Below, in pieces: positions 8,520 through 14,746 of a stretch of DNA of 15,632 nucleotides. How positions within the stretch are numbered: position 1 is the stretch's first letter; each line of letters starts with the position of its first letter. Both the position numbers and the translations under genes were made by a program. Source of the stretch: Bacilli bacterium. Lineage in GTDB: Bacteria; Bacillota_I; Bacilli_A; ML615J-28; CAG-698. The notes below the pieces were generated by a model that saw only the letters and a list, made by a program, of their open reading frames with translations, made no database searches and was not told where the DNA came from. The DNA is taken from the NCBI GenBank assembly GCA_016282055.1, contig JAEEJT010000104.1:1-15632 (forward strand), in the 5' to 3' direction.

Positions 8520-8530
8520 ACACAAAATAA

Positions 8531-8539
8531 ATTATATCA
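8531..8539 (-). promoter_or_regulatory. Extended -10 promoter of the Ig-like protein gene
   Basis: On the minus strand TGATATAAT (8539-8531) is a perfect extended -10 site. A -35-like TGATAA lies 18 bases upstream but is weak. The predicted start is near 8524, giving a leader of about 24 bases. The site lies just downstream of the pckA terminator, so the gene appears to be transcribed separately from pckA. Confidence 0.55.
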
Positions 8540-8573
8540 AATATAATAATTTTTTTATCATATTATTTTTTTT

Positions 8574-8617
8574 TTATAAAAAGCATAAAAAAACTCTCAA
8601 TATATAATTGAGAGTTT
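8574..8617 (-). terminator. Intrinsic terminator of pckA
   Basis: An 11-bp perfect stem (8591-8601 with 8607-8617, core CTCTCAA/TTGAGAG) with a 5-base loop begins eight bases after the pckA stop. On the minus strand it is followed by TTTTATGCTTTTTAT. Confidence 0.85.
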
Positions 8618-8624
8618 AATATTT

Positions 8625-10217
8625 TTATTTAACTGGTTTAGGTCCAGCATTAACAATTGCTTTATCCATGTTTGGATACTTCTTAGCAAAGTTATCAACA
8701 AACATTTGAGCAAGTTTATTTGCAGCTTCATCATAAGCTTTCTTATCAGCCCACATTCCACGTGCATCTAATTTTTCATCTGGAACATTTGGACAAGAAA
8801 CTGGATAATCTACATTAAATACATCATGATGTTTGAATTCAACATTTTCAAATGATCCGTTTAAAGCAGCAGTAACCATAGCTCTAGTATAAGCAAGTTT
8901 CATACGTTTAGCACCTTGACTAGCGCTTCCTCCAGCCCATCCAGTGTTAACTAGATAAACTTGAGTTCCGTATTTTTCAAGTTTTTCACCTAACATCTTA
9001 GCATATACAGATGGATCCATTGGCATAAATGGTTCACCAAATAATGTACTAAATGTTGGTTGTGGTTCAGTAACACCACGTTCAGTACCAGCAAGTTTAC
9101 TAGTAAATCCAGTAACAAAGTGATACATAGCAGCATTCTTACTTAATTTAGAAATTGGAGGTAATACACCAAATGCATCAGCAGTTAAGAAAATAACTAC
9201 TTTGGGAACTCCACCAACTCCAGGGATTTGAGCATTAGAAATATATTCAATTGGATAACCAACACGAGTATTTTCAGTTAATGATCCATCATTAAAATCA
9301 AATTCACGATTATCTGGATTCATAACAACATTTTCAACTAATGAACCAAATTTAATAGCATTGTAAATATCAGGTTCATTTTCTTTAGAAAGGTTAATAC
9401 ATTTAGCATAGCATCCACCTTCGATGTTAAATACACCATCAGGACTCCAACCATGTTCATCATCACCAATTAATTTTCTAGCAGGATCTGCTGATAAAGT
9501 AGTTTTACCAGTTCCACTTAAACCAAAGAAAATAGCAGTTTCGTTAGTTTCAGGATCCATATTTGCAGAACAATGCATTGGTAATACATTCTTCTTAGTT
9601 AATACATAATTCATTGTTGAGAATACACTCTTCTTAATTTCACCAGCATATTGACTACCACAAATAACAATTGTATGTTCTTCATAATCAATCATGATAG
9701 CAGCTTCACTATTAACACCATCAGCTACTGGATCACATTTGAATCCTGGAGCACAAAGAATAGTATAATCAGCTTCACCATAATTAGCTAATTCTTCTTC
9801 AGTTGGACGAATTAATAATTGATGAATAAACATATTTTGACTTGCAAGTTCGTTAATTACTCTAAACTTTTGAGTATATTTTTTATCTGCACCAGCAAAT
9901 CCATCAAAAATGAAAATTTCTCTTCCTTGTAAATATGCAGCAACTTTGTTTTTAATTACATCAAATTTTTCTTTTGAAATAGGACGATTTACATTTCCCC
10001 ATGCAATCTCGTTGTGTACAGCTGGTGTATCAACGATAAATTTATCTTTAGGAGAACGACCAGTATATTTACCTGTAGTAACTACTAAAGCTCCTGTTAA
10101 ACTTAAAGTACCTTCTCCTCTACGTAATGCAGCTTCTGTTAATTGAGCAGGAGTTAAATTACGATAAACAGCTTTTGGACCAATAATTCCAAACTTTTCA
10201 ATTCCATATGTTTCCAT
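8625..10217 (-). CDS. pckA: ATP-dependent phosphoenolpyruvate carboxykinase
   Basis: The 530-residue protein is full length for ATP-type PEPCK. It converts oxaloacetate and ATP to PEP, CO2 and ADP, or runs in reverse during fermentation to fix CO2 and make ATP. Visible motifs are YTGRSPKDKF (51-60, substrate-binding Arg), YAGEIKKSVFS (190-200, metal/substrate Lys), the P-loop GLSGTGKTT (232-240) and the kinase-2 metal site GDDEHGW (251-257). The start ATG at 10217 has a strong AGAAGGAGAT site eight bases upstream. The gene has its own promoter and terminator, so it is monocistronic. The nearby oxaloacetate decarboxylase pump shares its substrate, which suggests that oxaloacetate is a metabolic hub in this organism. 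Direction in the cell cannot be told from sequence. Confidence 0.97.
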   Translation of the reverse strand: METYGIEKFGIIGPKAVYRNLTPAQLTEAALRRGEGTLSLTGALVVTTGKYTGRSPKDKFIVDTPAVHNEIAWGNVNRPISKEKFDVIKNKVAAYLQGREIFIFDGFAGADKKYTQKFRVINELASQNMFIHQLLIRPTEEELANYGEADYTILCAPGFKCDPVADGVNSEAAIMIDYEEHTIVICGSQYAGEIKKSVFSTMNYVLTKKNVLPMHCSANMDPETNETAIFFGLSGTGKTTLSADPARKLIGDDEHGWSPDGVFNIEGGCYAKCINLSKENEPDIYNAIKFGSLVENVVMNPDNREFDFNDGSLTENTRVGYPIEYISNAQIPGVGGVPKVVIFLTADAFGVLPPISKLSKNAAMYHFVTGFTSKLAGTERGVTEPQPTFSTLFGEPFMPMDPSVYAKMLGEKLEKYGTQVYLVNTGWAGGSASQGAKRMKLAYTRAMVTAALNGSFENVEFKHHDVFNVDYPVSCPNVPDEKLDARGMWADKKAYDEAANKLAQMFVDNFAKKYPNMDKAIVNAGPKPVK

Positions 10218-10302
10218 TATAAAACATCTCCTTCTATTCTAATATTAGCATTAATAATAGTGTTTTAAAAAATATTCCCAAACTACCCTATTATATACTA
10301 CT

Positions 10303-10331
10303 ATTATACTACAAAAGCACTTTATATTCAA
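10303..10331 (-). promoter_or_regulatory. Promoter of pckA with duplicated -10 element
   Basis: On the minus strand -35 TTGAAT (10331-10326) and -10 TATAAT (10308-10303) are 17 bases apart. A second TATAAT (10295-10290) follows in a near-perfect tandem repeat (TAGTATAATAG then TAGTATATAATAG), but its -35 region is poor. The leader from the first start would be about 79 bases; I see no riboswitch fold or catabolite operator in it. Confidence 0.65.
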
Positions 10332-10400
10332 TATTCTAAAAATAAAAAAATAAACAATAACAAATAATAAATATAATTAAAAAGAAAGTTCAAAAAAATC

Positions 10401-10429
10401 TTGTATTTCTATTTTAATTGTAGTATAAT
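10401..10429 (+). promoter_or_regulatory. Promoter of the tRNA-Lys gene
   Basis: -35-like TTGTAT (10401-10406) and -10 TATAAT (10424-10429) are 17 bases apart. The expected start is about 10436, some 13 bases before the mature tRNA 5' end. The -10 context is identical over 17 bases to that of the oadA promoter. Confidence 0.65.
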
Positions 10430-10448
10430 ATATAAGCAAGATAGCGAT

Positions 10449-10524
10449 GCACCCTTAGCTCAGCTGGCAGAGCAACTGACTCTTAATCAGTGGGTCCGGG
10501 GTTCGAATCCCCGAGGGTGTACCA
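10449..10524 (+). tRNA. tRNA-Lys, anticodon CTT
   Basis: The 76-base gene folds as a full cloverleaf. It has acceptor GCACCCT with AGGGTGT, U8-A9, D stem GCTC/GAGC, anticodon stem ACTGA/TCAGT with loop CTCTTAA (anticodon CTT, reading AAG), a five-base variable loop, and T stem CGGGG/CCCCG with loop TTCGAAT. Discriminator A73 and an encoded CCA end follow. The first acceptor pair is G1-T72, a wobble rather than the usual G-C. The gene stands alone between pckA and birA on the opposite strand, with its own promoter and terminator. Confidence 0.95.
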
Positions 10525-10536
10525 TTATAGAAAATT

Positions 10537-10570
10537 ATATGTTTTCTTTTGAAGACATATTTTTTATTTT
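10537..10570 (+). terminator. Terminator of the tRNA-Lys gene
   Basis: A 10-bp stem with one G-T wobble (ATATGTTTTC at 10537-10546 with GAAGACATAT at 10551-10560) and a TTTT loop is followed by TTTTTATTTT. It starts 12 bases after the encoded CCA. Confidence 0.75.
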
Positions 10571-10572
10571 AA

Positions 10573-10607
10573 AAACAAAAAAAGCCATTTACATGGCTTA
10601 TTTTTTA
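10573..10607. terminator. Bidirectional terminator between tRNA-Lys and birA
   Basis: Stem AAGCCAT/ATGGCTT (10582-10588 with 10593-10599) with a four-base loop is flanked by an A-run on the left and a T-run on the right. It can therefore work for birA on the minus strand and as a back-up for the tRNA on the plus strand. The birA stop codon (10600-10598) lies at the edge of the stem. Confidence 0.75.
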
Positions 10608-11314
10608 TATACACTAGATAAAGATACTTCTCCACTATTTAAAGATAATATATGACCTTCACTTTCTATTAATATATTACCATTGCTTGAAATATCTAAA
10701 CATTTACCTTTAACTATTTTATTATTATAAGTAAATGTCACTTCTTTATCTCTTAAATAGAAATTATTTCTTATTATATTAAGGTATTCTTGATTACCTT
10801 TATTAAATTCATTTAAATCTTTTTCAAATTGATTCATGATTTCTTTTAATAATTCATCTTTATCAATAACTATACCCAGTTCTTTTTTTAATGATGAAGC
10901 TTTAACTAATAAGTCATCACTAAAAGACATTGTATTACAATTAATACCAACTCCAATAATAACACACTCAATTTTACTAGATATAACAGATTCAAGTAAT
11001 ATACCAACAATCTTTTTATTATTAAACATAATATCATTTGGCCATTTAATAGAACTTTCAATATTATATAGTTTTTTAAATGTTTTATATATTGATGAAG
11101 CTATTAGTAAACTAAGATTAGAAATATTATTAAGATTATCTTTTAAAAGAACACTAAATAATAAATCATCATTATCTTCCCAGACTCTATTGCCTCTTCC
11201 TCTACCATTTGTTTGGTGAAGAGCAGATACAATAGTATTATGATTTAATTTATTATAATTTTCTTTTAAGTATTTATTCGTTGAATCAATAACATCGAAT
11301 TTAATAAATTCCAT
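10598..11314 (-). CDS. birA: Biotin protein ligase without DNA-binding domain
   Basis: The 238-residue enzyme attaches biotin, through biotinyl-AMP, to a lysine of carrier proteins in the cytoplasm. The catalytic core shows GRGRGNR (37-43, biotinyl-AMP loop), KWPND (90-94), the catalytic lysine region KKIVGILLE (100-108) and GVGINC (121-126). The SH3-like C-terminal domain covers about 190-238. No N-terminal winged helix is present, so unlike bifunctional BirA it should not repress transcription. The start ATG at 11314 has a clean GGAGGT site. The gene lies 54 bases after oadB, and its likely client, the biotin carrier of the decarboxylase, is two genes upstream. A hairpin terminator lies between oadB and birA with no room for a promoter after it, so birA may depend on read-through. 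Confidence 0.93.
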   Translation of the reverse strand: MEFIKFDVIDSTNKYLKENYNKLNHNTIVSALHQTNGRGRGNRVWEDNDDLLFSVLLKDNLNNISNLSLLIASSIYKTFKKLYNIESSIKWPNDIMFNNKKIVGILLESVISSKIECVIIGVGINCNTMSFSDDLLVKASSLKKELGIVIDKDELLKEIMNQFEKDLNEFNKGNQEYLNIIRNNFYLRDKEVTFTYNNKIVKGKCLDISSNGNILIESEGHILSLNSGEVSLSSVYKK

Positions 11315-11324
11315 AAATACCTCC

Positions 11325-11361
11325 GTTTAAAACAAAACTGTTAACAAAAATGTTAACAGTT
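11325..11361 (-). terminator. Terminator or attenuating hairpin between oadB and birA
   Basis: A perfect 11-bp stem (11336-11346 with 11351-11361, AACTGTTAACA and its complement) with an AAAA/TTTT loop starts 7 bases after the oadB stop. On the minus strand TTTTGTTTT follows, then the birA ribosome-binding site at once. Only three pairs are G-C, so partial read-through is plausible. Confidence 0.7.
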
Positions 11362-11368
11362 AATTTTT

Positions 11369-12526
11369 TTAGAATAATGTTAATAGTATACCAGCTGCAA
11401 TAGCAGAACCGATTACACCAGCAACATTAGGTCCCATAGCATGCATTAATAAGAAGTTAGATGGATCTTCTTTTTGTCCAACTTGTTGAACAACTCTTGC
11501 AGCCATTGGTACAGCAGAAACACCAGCAGCACCAATCATTGGGTTAATTTGACCACGTGTAGCTTTACACATGATTCTACCAAATAATAATCCTGAGATT
11601 GTAGCACAGCTAAATGCAACAACACCTAAAACGATAATCTTTAAAGTATCTAAACTTAAGAATACTGTTCCATTTGCAGTAGCACCAACACATAAACCTA
11701 AGATTATTGTAATCATATAAAGGATAGTTGTACCAGCAGCATGAACTAAGTTTGGAACAACTCCAGATTCTTTAATTAAGTTACCTAACATTAACATACC
11801 AATTAATGGTGCACAACTTGGAATTAATAAAACAACTACAGTTGTAACAATAATTGGGAATAAAATCTTTTCAGTTTTGCTAACTTGTCTTAATTGATTC
11901 ATCTTAATAGCACGTAATTTCTTAGGTACACATAATTTAATTAGTGGAGGTTGAATAACAGGAACTAAAGCCATATATGAATATGCAGCAATTGAAATAG
12001 GTCCTAATAAATGAGATGCAAGTTTAGTAGTAACTAAAATAGCAGTTGGACCATCAGCTCCACCAATAATACCAATTGAAGATGCTTCAAAATAGTTAAA
12101 TCCTAATAATAAAGCTCCTAAGAATGTAATAAAAATACCAATTTGAGCAGCAGCTCCTAATAACATACTCTTTGGATTTGCAATTAATGGACCAAAGTCA
12201 GTAGTTGCACCAATACCTAAGAATATTAAACAAGGATAAATTTCATGTTTAACACCAAAATATAAAATACCTAATAATCCTTCATATTCTTCAGTACCAT
12301 CTTCAAGTGTAGTCTTCACAAATACATCACCAAATGGTAAGTTAGCAAGTAACATACCAAATGAGATCGGAATTAATAAATAAGGCTCAACTTTCTTAAA
12401 TATAGCAAGGCATAACAATACAATAGCAACAGCTATCATAATTGCATTTTGCCAATGACCAGTAAAAAACGCATAGATTCCAGAATGTTGAGCAAAATCA
12501 CCAATAATTTCCCAAATTTTACCCAT
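11369..12526 (-). CDS. oadB: Na+-translocating decarboxylase beta subunit
   Basis: The 385-residue membrane protein is the ion-pumping subunit of biotin-dependent decarboxylases. It removes CO2 from carboxybiotin and moves Na+ out of the cell. Hallmarks are LGIGATTDFGPLIANP (103-118), GGADGPTAIL (155-164; Asp158 corresponds to the essential Na+/proton-site Asp of the family), AYSYMALVPVIQPP (181-194) and the C-terminal MGAAGVSAVPMAARV-like segment. Multiple hydrophobic helices run from about residue 28 to the end. It is slightly shorter than the Klebsiella-type OadB, which is normal for the GcdB/OadB range. It follows the biotin carrier gene after ten bases; the carrier stop TAG is part of its AGGT ribosome-binding site. 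The beta subunit alone does not define the substrate; the alpha subunit points to oxaloacetate. Confidence 0.95.
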   Translation of the reverse strand: MGKIWEIIGDFAQHSGIYAFFTGHWQNAIMIAVAIVLLCLAIFKKVEPYLLIPISFGMLLANLPFGDVFVKTTLEDGTEEYEGLLGILYFGVKHEIYPCLIFLGIGATTDFGPLIANPKSMLLGAAAQIGIFITFLGALLLGFNYFEASSIGIIGGADGPTAILVTTKLASHLLGPISIAAYSYMALVPVIQPPLIKLCVPKKLRAIKMNQLRQVSKTEKILFPIIVTTVVVLLIPSCAPLIGMLMLGNLIKESGVVPNLVHAAGTTILYMITIILGLCVGATANGTVFLSLDTLKIIVLGVVAFSCATISGLLFGRIMCKATRGQINPMIGAAGVSAVPMAARVVQQVGQKEDPSNFLLMHAMGPNVAGVIGSAIAAGILLTLF

Positions 12527-12536
12527 ATTATTTTAC

Positions 12537-12878
12537 CTATGCAATAACAGCTAATAAATCACCGTTATTAACTTGTTGACCTTTTGAAACTTTAACAGTA
12601 CTTACTTTTCCATCACATGGACTAACAATTTCATTTTCTAATTTCATTGCTTCAAGAACAAATAAAACTTGTCCTTTAGTAACAGTATCACCAGCGTTAA
12701 CTTTAACAGCATTGATAGTACCTTGCATTGGAGCAACAACTTTACTTCCATCAACAGGAGCAGTAGTTGTTTCTTCTTTAACTTCTTTAGTTACTTCAAT
12801 TTTAGCTTCTTTTTCAGTAACACTTTCTAATTCAACTTCATAAACTTTTCCGTTAACTTTAACTTTATAAACTTTCAT
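12537..12878 (-). CDS. Separate biotin carrier subunit of the decarboxylase
   Basis: This 113-residue protein has an N-terminal region (1-25), a short Glu/Thr/Ala/Pro linker (about 25-45) and a C-terminal biotinyl domain (46-113). The biotin site is EAMKLE with Lys79; Leu follows the Lys where Met is commonest, which is accepted in this family. The matching hairpin turn is SPCDGKV. The carrier moves the carboxyl group from the OadA active site to the OadB membrane subunit. In Klebsiella this domain is fused to the OadA C-terminus; here it is its own gene, as in the glutaconyl-CoA and methylmalonyl-CoA decarboxylases and in the Enterococcus-type system where it is called OadD. Its stop TAG overlaps the next ribosome-binding site, and its own start has TAGGAGAT, which includes the oadG stop. 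BirA encoded nearby should biotinylate Lys79. Confidence 0.92.
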   Translation of the reverse strand: MKVYKVKVNGKVYEVELESVTEKEAKIEVTKEVKEETTTAPVDGSKVVAPMQGTINAVKVNAGDTVTKGQVLFVLEAMKLENEIVSPCDGKVSTVKVSKGQQVNNGDLLAVIA

Positions 12879-12888
12879 AATTTATCTC

Positions 12889-13230
12889 CTATCCAATTCT
12901 TTTAACAGATTTTACTTTAACATCAGTTTTAACTTCATTTCTATAATCAATAGTAGCAACTAAACAAGCTACCATCATATCATCATCAGTAATTTCAACT
13001 TTCTTATTTTCTGAAACTTCTTCTTTTGTAATATTAACATTATTATTAACATTAGCTAAAGCCTTTTTAAAAGGAATAGAAACTAATGAAATAATTAAAA
13101 TAATTAATGCTAAGATAAGGAAAACTAAACATATAGCGAATAAACTAATTAAACAAGCTTGACCAAAGTTTAAATCACCATTCTTTATAGTTCCAGTTCC
13201 ATCATAAATAGCTAAAAATAAATTATTCAT
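12889..13230 (-). CDS. oadG: Decarboxylase gamma subunit (OadG family)
   Basis: The 113-residue protein has one membrane helix (about 24-53) after a short outside segment. A basic PFKKALAN turn follows, then a flexible charged stretch (60-82) and a conserved end with VACLVATIDYR and VKVKSVKRIG. This layout is the OAD_gamma family. The gamma subunit joins the soluble alpha subunit to the membrane beta subunit and in known enzymes speeds carboxyl transfer. The similarity is mostly structural because the family is short and variable, but the position between the alpha and biotin carrier genes and the C-terminal end support the call. The ATG at 13230 lies 9 bases after the oadA stop, and that TAG is part of the AGAGGT ribosome-binding site. 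Confidence 0.85.
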   Translation of the reverse strand: MNNLFLAIYDGTGTIKNGDLNFGQACLISLFAICLVFLILALIILIISLVSIPFKKALANVNNNVNITKEEVSENKKVEITDDDMMVACLVATIDYRNEVKTDVKVKSVKRIG

Positions 13231-13239
13231 AACTTACCT

Positions 13240-14628
13240 CTATATATATAAATTAAACTCTTCAACTTCATCTTCTTGAGGTTTAGGGTTATATTTATTT
13301 TCTAAAAATTTAGTAGCAATATTTTCAAATAATGCACAAGATAAAACATCTTCATCACATTTACAAATATCTTTATATTTATTTTTAAAGTTTTCAAACT
13401 CAGGTTGTAAATCATCAGCAGGACGATGATTAATAGACTTTAAGTTTTCACCTTTTAAAATCTTACTTCTAATTGCAGGATCAATAATTCCAGGAGCTTT
13501 TCCATATAAACCTAATACATAGTCATGGATTTCTTTTGGAACCATCTTATATCTTTCACCAGTAATAACATTCATAACTGATTGAGTACCAACCATTTGT
13601 GAAAGTGGTGTAACTAGTGGTGGATAACCTAAATCTTTTCTAACTCTTGGAACTTCATTTAATACTTCTTCGTATTTATCCATAGCTCCTTGAGCCTTTA
13701 ATTGATTCATTAAGTTAGATAACATTCCACCAGGAACTTGATATTTTAAAATACTTGGATTAACTGTTAAAGCTTTAGGATTTAATAAGCCATTAGCTAA
13801 ATATTTATCCTTAACTTTAGTCATCTTATCTGCAGCTTTCTTTAAATAATCAATATTTAGACCTGGATCAAAATCAGTACCAGCTAAAGCATATTGGAAA
13901 GCTTCAGTTGATGGTTGACTTGTACCACCAGATAATGGTGATAAAGCAGTATCAATAATATCAACTCCAGCAGCAATAGCATTCATATATGTCATTTCAC
14001 AAATACCACCTGTGCAATGTGAATGTAATTCAATTGGTAATTTAGTATTTGCTTTTAATTTAGAAATTAATTCATAAGCATCATTTGGAAGTAAAACACC
14101 AGCCATATCTTTAATACATAGAGAATCAGCACCCATCTTTTCTACTTCTTTAGCAAGTTCTACGTAATAATCAATAGTATGAATTGGACTAGTAGTATAA
14201 CTTAAAGCTATTTGACAATGTCCTCCATACTTCTTTGTACTATCAACAGCACATTTTAAATTTCTTACATCATTTAAAGCATCAAATACACGGATAATAT
14301 CAATACCATTTTCTAATGATTTCTTAACAAACATATCAACAACATCATCAGCGTAATGTCTATATCCTAAAATATTTTGTCCTCTAAATAACATTTGTAA
14401 TTTAGTCTTCTTGCATACAGCACGAATTTTACGAAGTCTTTCCCATGGATCTTCATTTAAAAAACGTAAACAAGAATCAAATGTAGCTCCGCCCCATACT
14501 TCTAAAGCATAGTATCCAGCATTATCAAGTTCTTCTAATGCACTCAATACTTCTTCAGTATTCATACGAGTAGCAAACAATGATTGATGTCCATCACGTA
14601 AGCATGTATCAACAATTTTTACACCCAT
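13240..14628 (-). CDS. oadA: Oxaloacetate decarboxylase alpha subunit (carboxyltransferase)
   Basis: The 462-residue protein is the pyruvate carboxylase/OadA-type carboxyltransferase. It moves the carboxyl group of oxaloacetate to biotin and releases pyruvate. The metal and active-site motifs are DTCLRDGHQS (7-16, Asp12), the TIM-barrel lysine in SLCIKDMAG (Lys173) and ELHSHCTGG (His202, His204). The PYC/OADA domain follows from about 300 to 440. The C-terminal biotinyl domain is absent and is supplied by the separate 113-residue protein. This alpha type separates the pump from methylmalonyl-CoA and glutaconyl-CoA decarboxylases, whose alpha subunits are CoA transferase-like. A transcarboxylase 5S-type role is the main alternative, but the oadG and oadB neighbours argue for the Na+ pump. 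It is the first gene of the operon, with its own promoter and an AAAGGAGAAG site before ATG 14628. Confidence 0.93.
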   Translation of the reverse strand: MGVKIVDTCLRDGHQSLFATRMNTEEVLSALEELDNAGYYALEVWGGATFDSCLRFLNEDPWERLRKIRAVCKKTKLQMLFRGQNILGYRHYADDVVDMFVKKSLENGIDIIRVFDALNDVRNLKCAVDSTKKYGGHCQIALSYTTSPIHTIDYYVELAKEVEKMGADSLCIKDMAGVLLPNDAYELISKLKANTKLPIELHSHCTGGICEMTYMNAIAAGVDIIDTALSPLSGGTSQPSTEAFQYALAGTDFDPGLNIDYLKKAADKMTKVKDKYLANGLLNPKALTVNPSILKYQVPGGMLSNLMNQLKAQGAMDKYEEVLNEVPRVRKDLGYPPLVTPLSQMVGTQSVMNVITGERYKMVPKEIHDYVLGLYGKAPGIIDPAIRSKILKGENLKSINHRPADDLQPEFENFKNKYKDICKCDEDVLSCALFENIATKFLENKYNPKPQEDEVEEFNLYI

Positions 14629-14684
14629 CTTTATTACTTCTCCTTTTTATCTTTTGTAATTTTTAATTTAAATTAACCTTATAT

Positions 14685-14713
14685 ATTATACTACTTTTAC
14701 CAATAAAAATCAA
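14685..14713 (-). promoter_or_regulatory. Promoter of the oad operon
   Basis: On the minus strand -35 TTGATT (14713-14708) and -10 TATAAT (14690-14685) are 17 bases apart. The -35 lies inside the T-rich tail of the degV terminator. The start would be near 14678, leaving a leader of about 50 bases with a GGAGAAG site. The sequence around the -10 (14694-14678) matches the tRNA-Lys promoter exactly over 17 bases. Confidence 0.7.
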
Positions 14714-14740
14714 ATAAAAAAGGGATTTAAATAAATCCCT
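14702..14740 (-). terminator. Intrinsic terminator of degV
   Basis: Stem AGGGATTT/AAATCCCT (14721-14728 with 14733-14740), four-base loop, begins six bases after the degV stop. On the minus strand TTTTTTATTTGATTTTTATT follows. Confidence 0.85.
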
Positions 14741-14746
14741 AAATTA

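Noticed and set aside
9424..10146. Two plus-strand frames (61 and 78 codons) inside pckA
   Set aside because: Both are antisense shadows of a highly conserved enzyme with no independent start signals.
10239..10248. CTAATATTAG palindrome in the pckA leader
   Set aside because: Ten A/T-rich bases are expected by chance here, and no known operator fits.
10401..10655. Plus-strand reading frame of 84 codons across the tRNA
   Set aside because: Its core (LAQLAEQLTLNQWVRGSNPRG) is the well-known false translation of a tRNA gene, and it begins in the tRNA promoter.
10836..11219. Plus-strand reading frame of 127 codons
   Set aside because: It lies wholly antisense to birA, shows low-complexity Ser/Leu/Ile composition, and has no ribosome-binding site or family motif.
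11336..11361. GTTAAC dyad as a BirA-type operator
   Set aside because: GTTAAC half-sites resemble Gram-positive biotin operators, but the spacing is far too short and this BirA lacks a DNA-binding domain. A terminator explains the site better.
11385..11393. TGGTATACT in the end of oadB as a birA promoter
   Set aside because: It is an extended -10-like string but encodes conserved-looking oadB codons, has no clear -35, and transcripts would still cross the hairpin.
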